The translations under genes and the position numbers were made by a program. From NCBI GenBank assembly GCA_008694505.1, contig VZDJ01007753.1, forward strand, positions 17,395,003 through 17,459,002: a stretch of 64,000 nt of DNA, written 5' to 3'. The notes under the pieces are model-generated. The model was given only the letters and a program-made list of their open reading frames with translations. It was not told where the DNA came from and ran no database searches. The stretch is from Cyanoderma ruficeps. Taxonomy: Eukaryota; Chordata; Aves; Passeriformes; Timaliidae. Of the stretch, positions 34,301 through 47,340 are shown one piece after another (position 1 is the stretch's first letter; every line of letters begins with the position of its first letter).

Positions 34301-37300
34301 AAATTTAATGTGAGGATTAATAGAGGGGATGGTGTTTTTATTCTTGATCTGCAGAGATACATCATTATTAATTAAAGCAGATACTGTACCTGAAGCCAAG
34401 TAGATAGCACACAGTATTTTCCATTTCTTTATGCTTCAGATTTTTCAATAATATTTCTTGAGTATGCAGAGTAATAACATTGTTTATGAAAAAAAATCTA
34501 ACTACAGATTGATGCAAATAGAACGATATAGTAATTATTATAATAACTTCAGAAAGCAACCCCCAAATTTTGGGATTGTTTCTGTGCTGCTTCTGGGCAT
34601 TAGTTTTGGCTTAATCCATGGAAAAGTGTTAAACTCCAGAAATCTTTCAGGTAAAAGATTTTAATCAAAAGCTTCCAGGAAGTTCAGTTTTCAATCTTCC
34701 CTCAGCCTCCAGGCTTTTCCTGACCTACTTACATTGCTTCCACTTGCTCTGATAATCTTCAGCCATTACTTCCCACTTCTGGTAAATACAGGACCCCTCT
34801 TCTGGAGTTTGATAGCAAAGGAACACAGCACTGAGCATCACCTATGATGTGCTTCCTGCACCAACCTCATCTAGAATACATAGATGATGGTCTCTGTGCT
34901 TCACCAACCCAGCCATTTCCAGATGAGGATAATATATGCCAGAATGAAAATGCCATTCTGAGAATTATGAGCAATCCATTAGAATAAAAACATAATTATC
35001 AATACTCTTGCCAGAGTATGCCAGAGGGCTATTGTTCTGCTTTTCTTAGTTTCCAACTTGAAAGAGCCACTTGGGCACAGTGACCTCTGACACTGTAATT
35101 ACAAGAAAAGCAACATGGAAGAACAGCAGATCCTGGATACTAACATGTGTGGTACCAGGAATGACAAGGTGAAAATTCTCACTCCCAGAGAGCTCATCTT
35201 TAAGGACTGAAATGGAAACAGTGCACTCATTTGTGTTGAAGAGGGTTGCTGATCCTTGCTAGTATCAGTCTATTACTGCACTGCTGTCAGTGTGGGCAGT
35301 GAAATCTGCTGGATTGGTTCCCACCATTGCTGGCTTCTTTATCCCCGCTAGGGAATCTGATAGAGAAATATTTTGTCTTAAATGTGAAGGTGGGTCCTTC
35401 TGTTCTTAGGTTCCAAACATCAGTACCTAGGCAGGACCTGATGAACAGAAGCAGTGCCTCTCCAAAAATTTGAGGTGTGAAACAGCTCAGCTGGACAAGT
35501 GGCAGGAAGTCCCAAAAGCTGACCTTAGGAAAAGGTCGTGTTGGGTATTTTCCCAGGGCAACACAGATCCAAGAGGGGGAGATCCCCAAGGCTCACAGCA
35601 GCTGGAGGGTGCCACTCCAGTGCAGAGGCAGATGGACACCAAGACCAAAAAAGCTACCAGACCTCCCTGGCTGCTCTACCCATCTTTCCATCTTTGCCAG
35701 ATAAACCAGCAGAATAAGTTATTCTTCTATGACAGCAAAGCCAAGGCTTGTACAAATCACTGACCATGGGCCAGCCCTTTTCATGGATATCTGTAATGGG
35801 AACAAACAGGTATTTCATCTGCTTTAGTCCTCATTTCATAAAATTTTACTAAAACTTCAATTTTTAACCTCAGCCAACTAGTGGTCCTCCAAATGCATCA
35901 TAAAAATGAGTCTTTCACAGACACTTTTTTTTTGCCATCCTCCAAGGACCATTGATTGCTTTTCTCGTCACTGCACTGTTCCCAATATAGCACTATATTC
36001 CACAGTTATCTCCTGCAGGAATCTAGACTTTAATAGTCCATCTTTATATTAGCCTTTAAAGTCTTCTGGTGCCAGAAATGCTCCCAGTTCAATAATGTAA
36101 TTACCTTGAAAGACACAGGAATAAAGGAAAGCAACTAAGTTTCTGTGAAGTGGAATCAATTTGCAGCAGATTTATTTATTTCAACTACTTGTAGTGCTTA
36201 TCTTGTATCTTGGCCCAGAGTCATGGAGGGTCATGATGGGAAGTCCTGTTAATTCCCATCAGTCAGTCCTCACAGGTCTAGGGAAGGAATGCTACCCACG
36301 GGCCATCTTGGAGAACTTAGTCACATGCATTTCTAGATTAAACAGTGTTCAACCTTCAAACAAGAAGCCTGACAGACAGAAGAGCACTGAGGGGAATTAT
36401 AGTCTTCACTTGGCTCAGACAATTAATACAATATAATGCTGCCTCCCCATTGCCTCCCATCCTGCATAGTTATGCAGTCTAAATCTACAGAGATATTCTT
36501 TCCTTCATTCAAAATGCAGGTCCTCAGAGTCCCTTCTTCTTTTGCCTGGCTTTGACACTGGCTATATCCCCATGACACCTAAGATCCCACCAGTAAAGCT
36601 CTCTGGTTGCTTAAATTTCTGCTTCTGGGCCTGCCCAAACTTGCTCAAGTCCTGACAGCACTGAAAAACTCATTATTTCAGTTCTATAGGGATTCACATA
36701 TAAGGCACTTCCCTTCTAGCAGCTGTATCTGCTAACTGGGATCCCATGGGAATTTCAAGGCAGAGCTAGCAGAGAGCTGCAAGAAGGGGGTATGTGGTAC
36801 CACTGCTACAATAAGGAAGATGGGGGAAGAAAGAGGGGCAAAGGATTTCCAAAGAGCTGATTGTGGTGTGTTTCTGCCGCTCCTGAATGTACCAGCAGAT
36901 CCTGGTAAGGATTTTTTTGCAGGAGGATTACATTTGACCAGTGAATATGACTGGTAAAAGCTGGGCCAGCTGCCTAGGTAATCAATGCTTGGCATGAGCA
37001 GCATGAATGAAGGGAAGTGTCCATATCCTTCAAAATTATACATATGGCTCCTGCTTCTTTCTTGGTATTTGCTGCTGACCATTTCAGAGACTCTCTGAGT
37101 GCATGGTAGCTTTTGTAGCTCTAATTAGGCACCTAAATATCCACTTAGTGAGGCTTTTCATTTCACTGGGCATCAGGGCACCTAAGAGCTAAGCACTGCA
37201 GCACTAAAATTGAGTTTTCTGCATCACTCAGCCTCTCTTTTCAAGTGAGCTTTGCCTGGGAATCCCATTTTCCCCCTTGGGTAATAAAAAGCTTGCAAAG

Positions 37301-40227
37301 CAGCAAATTAGCTCTCTGAATTTAATTATGCATATACACTAGTAACTGGAGTAATTGCACTGTCTCGGTCACATTGCACAGTGTACTTACTTGAAACCAA
37401 GCTGAAGAAATACCACTGGCAGCTATAGGAAGACAGACCAGGTAAGAGGACACCAGGTGCAACAGGATTATCATCTCACTGCCTGTGGCAATTAACAGCC
37501 ACAACTCTCACCCTACAGGTCACAGTTTTTTCTGCCAGTCCCTTCTCATGAAAGGATACTATCAGATAGTCATCCCTCTGCAAGACATCCTCTTGTATGA
37601 AAGCTAAAGGGCTGCAGGAGTAAGTGTATCTCCTTACTGTAGACTCACTAAAAGCCTCAAATTACCTGACTGCTACTTACAGCTGTCCGTAGAGCTGAGG
37701 CATGCACTGGGTATTTGTGGTCTAGGCTGAAACATCTCAGGGCTCATGTCTGCTCTGCTAATCCTATGCTTCTGTGCAAAAGGAAACTTAAATATGCAGG
37801 GAAATATTACTCCTCATCCACCAAGTTGTTGCAGGACACAACCCTCTTTCTGCACCTAGCCTGGCAACATAATACTCAGCAATACAGGGCTCCAGCCATC
37901 TATTCACTTAACTAATTATTTAAGTTGAACTGAACGAGGGAAGCAAACCAGAAGTGTTTCCCACAGGCGTTGTGTGGTGCTAGGAAGTACTGGATATGGT
38001 CTGTGTGTGTGACTAGCACAGGCTCAGACAAGGAAGCTTGGATTAATCTGAATTTGTGGGGAAACATCTCTATTTGCCTCTTGGTACAAGCACTTGCTGA
38101 GGCAGAACACTCTCCATCACAGTTCTGCCTGGTTTGCTGTCACACCCTGCTGGTCCTTTGTGGTCTCTCCCAGAAGTCAGCACTGCAAATGTGTTTCAGA
38201 ATAGTCACTCGCCTCCCACATCCTCCTTTCTGGAGGCCTGAAGGTGTTTTCATCTTCTTTGACACCATGCCAGGTTTTAATTCCTTGATTCCTGCAGTAG
38301 CCTTGGAGGTCTCCAAACAGACCCAGTGTCCTCCAAGCTCACCTTCCTCCTGCCTGTAATTTTATACTGAGTAACTCAGAAAATAGCAAGTAATGGAAAT
38401 CCGGCAGTTATCTCGTCATTTGCCTTCATCAGATACAGCCAAGTTTAAAGATCCAAAACAAATTACTGAAGAAATGTGTTCAGATGACACAAAAATATAC
38501 TCAAAGAGGGATGTATAAATTGCACTTGGGAATGAAAAAGTAGACAATACACTCATGAAAAAACAATGCTACTGTCAGCTTGAGCTTTTATTTAAAGTAA
38601 AATGAAATGATAAAATTTGAGGAGTTGAATTTTTTGCAGTATTGACACCACAGAAAGGAAATTCTTGGGCAGGTCACAAGCCTGTGTGCCAACATGATCA
38701 AAGTCAGCCATTTGCAGTTTTGGAGTGTGTACATATAAAAGCATGCATGGTGATCTGGAAGAAAGATCAATCCCTTTTGGTAAAAGTGGTGTGTCTGTCA
38801 CAAAGCATAGGTAGGTCTCACAAAGTGAGGTGCTGAGGGTAAGGACTGACTGACTTATGGATCTAAAACATGTAGTGGAAATTGTACTAATTCTAAGGAC
38901 AGCAAGCAGATCACACACTTCAGCTGTGGGGCGTGTTGTGTACGGGTGAGAGAGTAATAAAGTGACTTGACAGAAGTTGTTTAATGCAAAAACGCTTTAC
39001 TATCTGATTCTCCATCATCTTTAGAGTTTGGCTGACATTTGTCTTGCCAAAGAGAGTTTAAAATGAGCACATAATACACCTCCATCTGCAGTGTGTGGAA
39101 AACTCTGAATAGGTATGTATGTGCTCAAAACCTATTTTCCATAACTATAAGCAAATATAAAGATTACATTATATAAATATAAAGATGACAGAAAGAGTCA
39201 TTTATGTTTGGAGTTCAAGTGAGTGACACCAATTCAAGAACCAAAAAGATCAAAGTGCCACCCTGCATGCACACATGCTAACTGGGAAAAAACCTGTCAT
39301 ATTTATAGCCAACAAACCTTCTAGGGCTATGTATTTAAAGTAAAATTGTACACTGTTGGATAAAACATGCTCCTGTCACTTTTTGCTTATATCTATCCGG
39401 TAAAGCCAGGATAGATGAAATATCTGCATCATCTTAACTTAAATACCTTTGGCCATGACACTGGAACAGAGGGCATTTATGAAGAGTAGAAAATATGTTC
39501 TTCATTTACCTAAAACACATCCCTACAGTCATAACTGTGGAATGAGATAATGCTATTTGGCAAACTGATCAAGCAGAGTCTGGCATTTCCCTTTGGGCAT
39601 TAAAGCACAGACAAAAAAAATACATATACAACCCAAGATCTAAATAATGGAAGGGAATTTCAGCACAATTAACTAAAGCACTGAGGTAGTTATCTGCCAG
39701 TGTCCCACCCATCACAAAAGGAAATATTGTCCTTCTTTAAAGGCTCAAAATTTTACAGAACACAAATCCATTTTTTCCTCCTCCTTCCCTTTCCACATTT
39801 CTACCTATTGCTGCAAAGATTTGTTTTTCTTCTGAGAAGAATGACATTTCACCATCCACTTTTAAATATTTATTGGTGAAATGAGTATTCTTTAGTACTC
39901 CTTACCATTCCAGTTTCTCCTTTCATTTCACCAGAGTTTAAGAGTCCTGATTGGTGAAGATCAGAAAAATGTTGTGGGTGTTTGTTGGTTTTGGTTTTTT
40001 TTTACCCTTGCTCAAATCAGTGTGTTATAAACATCATCTTCAGCCAGTGAATCCTGTGATTCCTCCTCAACACAAGGAGCAAACAGGACAGCCAGGACTT
40101 ACTGGCCTGCAGGAAGTTCCAGCTATTTCCAACATTGGAAAACTTCTGCTGCTACCCTTGGTGAGGGTATATATGCACATTTGAAGAAGGCAAATATACA
40201 TATATGCATATGTTTATGTGTTTTCAT
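28378..40227. other. long AT-rich non-coding stretch
   Basis: I see no supported coding exon, RNA gene or full transposon in this stretch. All frames are under about 130 codons, without domains or convincing splice sites. Homopolymer runs occur near 33580. The stretch around 32150-32290 has the look of conserved non-coding DNA (several TAATTA/ATGAAT-type cores), but this is only an impression. Confidence 0.5.
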
Positions 40228-40248
40228 ATACACACACACACACACGTG

Positions 40249-40280
<32 letters not shown>
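40228..40280. repeat. compound microsatellite (CA)n(TA)n(GA)n
   Basis: An alternating CA block, an ACGTGTA junction, a TA block and a GA block follow each other without interruption. The CA/TA part is alternating purine-pyrimidine. Confidence 0.95.
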
Positions 40281-40283
40281 TAT

Positions 40284-43200
40284 TCACAGACAGTGTAAAA
40301 AGAAGAGAGGCTAGACAGGTGAATTTGGAAAGTGATAGCTCTCCCTTCAGAGAATTATCTGAATAGGAAATGCACCATGGAAGAGCTCTATAAAACTGAA
40401 GTGCTGGCCAGAGGGATTAAGCTGGTGAGGTCCACTCTGAAGCAAGTTTGCTGCAGATACAAGAAGCATATGATCTGAGAGCAAGGCAACATATAAGATG
40501 AAATAATAGGGCTGAGGCAGGCAGAGCAGGCACATGCTTCCCTAAAACTGATTCCCCGTGCTCCCCTGCTGAATTTGTTCATGACATTTAAGAGCTGCTA
40601 CTGATATTGCCAGTGCTGGAAAGAGGGCAGAGCCTGCTTCCAGATAGCTGGAAGAAGATATTTGCCCTTTAGAACTGCAGGGCTAAGCAGTGTATGGAGG
40701 GGGAAAAAGTCCAGCCATCCTTTACTAGTTCAGAGGACACCTGTGAGCTCTTCTGAGAGGTGACCTAAAGACAATCTATTCTGCATTACACTTTTATTAA
40801 GCATTACTGCCCTAATTAAAATTATTCACAGCTGGGTTTTTTGTGTTTTGTTTTGGTTTGGTTCTGTGTTATCCCAGCTGCTGGTGGAAAACAGGATGAA
40901 GGAGGGATTATAGTACCTCTTCATGTGTCTGACAAAAGTCAGCTTATCTGCTCTATTCCAAGAGTCCTGTCCAGCTTTCAGTTCTGCTGCCACCACTGGC
41001 AAACATCCTTGGCTTTAAGGGCCAGTTTTCCTTTCCAGGGTGGAAAAGATGGCAAGGGACAAAGACAACTTCTACCCCCTCAGCCACATGCTGGCAGACA
41101 GCTCCATCCCACTGGCACTGAGTTGCCACATGGTCAGCCCAGGGCTGGCATTGCTCCCTGAGGTGTTGTGAAAAAGGACTGTGGTGGCTCAGCCATCCTG
41201 CAGCAAAATGATGGGCCCATGTTGATGCTGTCCACCAGCCAGTTGCCACCTGCACCCTCTGCCCTGGAAGCCAAGTCATTTTCTTACATGAAGAAAAGTG
41301 CAACTGGTGCCATGGCCAAATACTGCAGGTAGGGAGCAAATACTAAATCATCCCATTTAAACAACATCAGACCTCGGAAACTGCTTGCCTGGTGCTAACG
41401 TGACATCTCAGGATGGGAAATTTCAGGTTTTCCTCTAGGTGAAAACTAATCCGAGACCTAGATGTTGACCCCCAAAGTAGCCCAGACCTGCTTGTACTGA
41501 GAACTTACATTGTTACTCCAGCAACAAAACCCAAAGGCATCATAGGTTTTATTAGCTCAAAGCTCCATATTTTACCTCAGATTGCTAAAGTGGTTTTTTA
41601 ACACTTTACTGAACTGTTGAGTGACTTATTTATAGTTTGACCTCAAAACCAGTTCAGATTTCAAATGAGTTTCAAAAACATTTCAGGCAGGTCAAACCCA
41701 TAAGACTACAAGTCTTGGAAATGGCTGCTCACAATTCTCAGAGCAAATCCCTGGGTTTTCTACAGCCTTTATCTAAACAGTGGGTAAAGACTGCAATTGT
41801 TCGATGTAGAATCTCTGGTATTCACCCTCCACAACTCCTTCAACACACACCCTTGAAACACAGTTTTCAGAATGGATCCAGAAGGGTTGTAAATACAAAA
41901 GACAGCAAATGCACTAAGCTGAAGTGCTAACTTCCAGATATTTCAGGCCACAACAAAAGCAGTAGTACTCATACAAAACAAATCAGATGAAAAATCAAAG
42001 AAATAATTATACAAAAAGGGTGGTGAGAGTAAAACAGAAAGGATGAAAGAGGGATGCTAGTGTGAAGTTTAAGACCTCTGCAGAGCTCAGTTTGCATTGT
42101 GTCCCAGGTCCTGCATTCAGATAGAGCCATGTGCACCTCTTGGTCTGTCTACAAAGAGGAACAAAATCTCTGCTGTCAACCTGCAGTCACCAGCTATATT
42201 TATTCTGGGGCTTGGTGCAAACAGATTTTGTGAAGGAACACTGAGGAAGAGAGCAAGATAAAGGCTATCACCTCCAAAATCTACATACATTCAAGTGGGA
42301 GTTACTGCAGTAACAACATGAGCAATACAAACTCCAACACAAGTCCTGTCAGTCCTTCTTACAAGTGCCCCTTAGCCTGATTCTTTGCTTCACCTCCTCC
42401 TTACCCAGGCAATATTTAGCACTTATCTGGTAGTTGTGGATTTCAGAAGATCCACGCAGAAAATTTTCCATACAGGGGAAACACTCACGGATAGAGCATA
42501 GTTTCAGGGGCAGGGGGTCATCCCTTGCTCCTACAGGGAGCTCCACTGAAGCAACAAAGCCAATGGGATAACTGTGGATAACCTAACTTCCATTTAAGAA
42601 GAAATCAGCCACGATCATCACTGCCAACAATTTTCAGGAAAAATCAGTGTAAACAGGGTACTCCCTGGTAATAAAAATATGTACTGTACCCCTGAACTCT
42701 GATGAATAGCATTCCTAGCTGCCTTCTGGTGTTTTTTTTACTAAGAAGTTTCACTGATGGATGATATTCTAGAAAGAGGTCTAAGATTTTGGTGACACAA
42801 ATAAGCAGCAGCAAGATGAGATGTGGAATGGGTAATAATTTAAACTGTAGATCATAACAAACTTCTATCATAGCCACAGTAGAGTGTTACCAAGAGAACA
42901 TGAAGACAAACTGATAGCTAAGCTTTTGTATGGCAAATGAGTTCTTTTGCTGCAGTGGTTGGTGTGAGTTACAATGAGTGCAGAGTATAAATTATAAAGA
43001 CAGTCTTTGCAATTGTCCCTGTATTTTTAGGAAGCACCATTTCCATAAACTTTCTTGGCAAAACAGGAATACCTTTCAGGTCACACATTAAATAAGAGAA
43101 TGTCTTCCACTTCTCTGGTAAGTATAAAGAAGGCCAGTAAATTAAGAGTGCATATCAGAGTTCAAATGTTTGTATAAAGGAATTTTATATCAACTCTGAA

Positions 43201-46200
43201 AAGAAGGAAAAAACAACCTATGTTATAAACATTTTCAAGGGTTCCCAGGTGATGTCACATCAGTCAGGAATGAACTGGTGCCATGCCTCTAGGAGTCCCT
43301 GTGATGGAGCTGAGGCAGTTCCTGATCCTGAATGTGTGGATATTGGAACTTCTGTGTGTGTGACAGTGCCCAGCTCTCCTGGCTGTGTTAGGGAGACCTA
43401 GCAGGATTCCTCCAAGTTGGTTTAATGCAGATAACTTCACTCCCAGAGCAGGAATGTGCTTGAAATGGTGCCATGTCTGTGCCTTAATCCATCCCTCTGT
43501 TTCCAGGGGACACATGCAAATGTGAAATGATTCCCTGGTTTAGCCAGCAGCAAGTAAAATGTTCTTAAGCTGCTCAGCCCTGCCAGGAACCTACATTAGC
43601 CAGTGGCTCTGGCAGATGCTGCAGTTCCCCCACCTCATGGAGAGAGAACTCTGACAGGAGTTTTTGAAAATCTTTATGCTTCCTACAGTTATTGGATTGT
43701 GGCACGAAAAGGCCCATATTTATTGTCAGCCTTACGATGCTTTCAACCCTCTCCTTGAACACACAGCTTTCTGTTGCCTTTCCAAAAAGTAGAGCTGCTA
43801 AGCAAGAAAATTGCTGAGAAAGCTTCCATAAGTACATCTAGTCCCCAGCAAATCACAGCAATCAGTTTAATAGAGAAATTTAACAGAATCTAAGTAACTT
43901 TTCAGCACTAACTGCACATTACCAGGGTTACTCACAGTAATTCAACTGTGCTGTAAGTCACGTCACCATAATACCCTGGATTTCCTGCCACCTGCCTTGC
44001 TCCTCAGTCATTTACTGACACGAGTTTCAGACCTCCAATCCTTACCCCACTTGCCATGCTGCTCCAGAGGTGAGGAGCGGACACAGCAGGGAGGGAATGA
44101 CATTAACAATGCAAATATCCTAGAGAAAGCAGATTGGGAGCTACATTTATTCATTTCTTTGCTACATGAATGCATGTAAATATAAATCTGACTTACTGTG
44201 AGCATGCAAACACTGCTGGAATACATCAAACCCCCTAAAAAAGGAGAGAGCAGGGAAGCTGTTCTGGAGCCACGTATGGGCAGAATGGACTAGCTGCAAA
44301 CTGGTGTTAGACCTTCCAAGAGGATGCTGCCAGTCCTGCAGCTCAAGATGAGCACAGGGAAAGGTAGGTTGATGAAGCAACACCATGTCCAGCCCACAGA
44401 ACACAAGATAATAAGGGATTGAGCAGTATGGAAATCCTACACATGTGAAGTGTTAATGAAACACGGTTTGCTTTTGCACAAAGAGAAAAAACAGACCTTG
44501 GAGAACCAATTCCATTAAGATTGATTTAATGTGTATGTCATTAATAGGCACAAGATATTTACTGCTCTTTTTTTACACTTGCTGTAATTTCCTCTTTTTA
44601 ATGGCTTTGCTATTGGAAAACTTTCCTATTGCAGTTGATTGTTATAAGTTGTCCTCATGAAGAAAAAAAGATAGCCAAGTGTGCAAGGCAAGAGGAGTAC
44701 AATGCCCCTAAGTTAAATGCATGCTTAAAGCACTTGAGTGGATGGTTGAAGCATTCCCCAATTTACTGCATCTGAGTCTTGAGCACAAGAAAATTTCCCA
44801 TTTGTCCTTAGGGGGAGCTCAGCCTCGGGGTCCTGTGACAGTGTCTACAGCACAACTCAAACTTCTCAACAGCAAGAGGTGTCAAGGTTAGATTATAAAA
44901 CTGATTCACGCTTAGCCCCTCAGGAAATCAACAAGCCTTTAAGAAAGCAACAATAGCAGCACCAGAAGACTTCAGTTAGCAGTGATGATGAAAAGGAAAC
45001 TTTCCCATTTTTTCCTTTTTTCCTCAGCATGGGGCAATCCTGAAAGAACTCTTTTCTAAAACTGGCAGATATATGTGGAACTGGTTCCATCTGGTAGATG
45101 CAGTAATTTTCTTGCTCCCCATAAAGTGGTAAAGGATGGTACAATAGTTACCCTGTTGATGCTCCTGGATAAGAAGAGGGTGATGCAGGAATCAAGTATT
45201 ATCTCATGGTTACACTGCTTCTCCAGCTGGTAAGTACTACATGCCACCCTACTGTGTGCCACTTCCATCTCTGGATATGGGCAAAGATGGATGAAATCAG
45301 GCAGGAATCTTCTGGAAGAGCTATCAGCCTACCATGACCAACCTGGGGCCTGCCCAAGGGGCAGCTGGACTGAGAACAACTTGAAGGGACTCCATTATTG
45401 GTTAAACCTTCAGAACTTCATTGTCCGAGCAGGACAGTAGAGCACAGCCTGGTGGACTGGACTGATCTTGTAACAGGGTGATTTTTCTGCGCCACACTAT
45501 AAATGCTGAATTTATTTGTAAAAGCTGGGTTGGTCTCTGCCATATAGCAACTGCTTTGTACACACATAAGCATGCAGTTCACTAAATATAGGTACAGAAT
45601 TAAGTTAACACTATCACAATGTAGTCAAACCCATTATTTGGCACCATGAGGCACAGCTTTCCTGCCAATTTCAGTAGCTGTGGCAGGAAGGTGAGATGGA
45701 CTTAGCACTGCTCACCTCCACACATGGTTACAAGTCCCCTTCCAACCTGCCCAATGATGAGAACTTAATCTGGAGTATCCACAGAAGGAAAAAACTTAAA
45801 TGCGATTGTGCCATTTCAATGAGCCTAATTAGCTAATAAAGGTCAGCCTCATTAGAAGCTCTTCAGGGAAGGATCCACTGAAGGAAATTAGGCAGCAAAA
45901 GAATTTTAACACGATGTCCTCCCTTGCCTGCATCACACACTTTAAGGAGGATTTGATGAGGAACCAAATTACTTGAATAAGTAATGAAGGTGTTGATACA
46001 CAGGCATTCTGTGACAATGGAAACGCATTTGTAAACTGCCAGAGGATCATTCAGTGTCATGCAAAGGGTCTCTGCTTACTCCCTGCACAGGACACAGTGG
46101 CTGCCCTGGGTCCATAAAGAAAGGTTGCCTCTGAAGCACATCTCCTAATTACCCCTCTACTGCCCAATACCCAGAATCCCATCTCCCTCCCTGTCCCAGG

Positions 46201-47013
46201 TAGTCAAGCTCCTACACAGCACCCTGATAAGCCATTTCCTTTGATTTCTGCATATTCTGCTTTCTTCAACTACGTGTTAATAGAAGCTGCTCTCTACTCG
46301 TGGGTATGACATCCTACTCTGGGATAACTCCATTCACTCCTGGAAAGACCATTAATGAGTTATGACTACCTCCTACTTTCCACCTCAGGAAAATCTACTT
46401 CCAGAAGTTATAATGTGTTACAGTACAAAGGCATGGAATTAAGTTACAAAAAATATTTTCTCAAAACATAGAATGGACCTTTGCCATGGCCTCCACATTG
46501 ATCAACTCACCTAAAGAAATGCTTTTAGCTTTTTTCCTGCTCCGAAAGGGCTTAAATCAGAACTGTAGGTGAGTTAGATTTCATCTTCCCATGATACCAG
46601 AAATTCCTACAGCATAAAAGAGAGCAAAATTGTCAGCCCAGTTTTAAAGCCTGGAAGACGTTTAACTGAGGAAGGAACTGACACCTCTCTGGCTTGCACT
46701 GGAAAAAAATGCAGTGGTGAAGGAAGAGAATATGATCCTCTGTTGTTTCTACTGCTAGGCCAGAAGAATTTTAGGAGTGCCAGCAGCACTTCTAATGTTC
46801 TAGTTACAGTTGTTCTCTCATCTTTTATGGTACTTCTGCCATGGGAATAATGGGGAAAAAGTAATTGCTCTGGGTCCAGAATGTGCACTGGTGTTAATGA
46901 AGACTCATAGCACCTTAAAGACTTTGATACCTATACCTTTTTAATGAGACATGAAGATATATTTTTAGCTGGGCTGAGGTTCATGGGCTCCCATCAGAAG
47001 AGCTTTATCATAT
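40284..47013. other. non-coding stretch, nothing firm
   Basis: No gene or clear mobile element is recognised. Segments near 44520-44660 and 45800-46060 are AT-rich with TAATTAG/ATTGATT-type cores and could be conserved non-coding elements. No comparison is possible here. Confidence 0.5.
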
Positions 47014-47340
47014 TGTGTTAGGTTTGGCTGGGGTAGAGTTAAGCTAGATCTGCTTTAATAAAAATGCCTAGAAGTAGAGACAACTGGTTGAAGAGACCTA
47101 TAGATATGAGATGCAGAGCTGCTACCCGGAAAAAGAAAGGAGTAAGGGGACAATAATTTCTTTACCAACACTAAAGGTGAACTTCCTTACCCCTGATCCT
47201 AGAGTGCTCAGCAAGCCCTGAGGATCCTGGGTCGTTCTTCTCTGGACACCTTCTCCATGGGATGAAGCTGTTGGTGGCTGCAGCATCGTTCGCTCCTGTG
47301 GGATTTTTCTCTAGATGCTTCATGCAACTTCAGGGGAAAA
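47014..47340 (+). mobile_element. possible degraded LTR fragment (end uncertain)
   Basis: The segment opens TGTGTTAGGTTTGGCTGGGG followed by TAGAGTTAA. This closely resembles the start of a common avian ERV LTR (TGTGCTGGTTTTGGCTGGGATAGAGTTAA-like, as remembered). Beyond the first 30 bases I cannot align it to anything. No CA-terminated end or target-site duplication was found, so the 3' limit is a guess. Confidence 0.3.
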
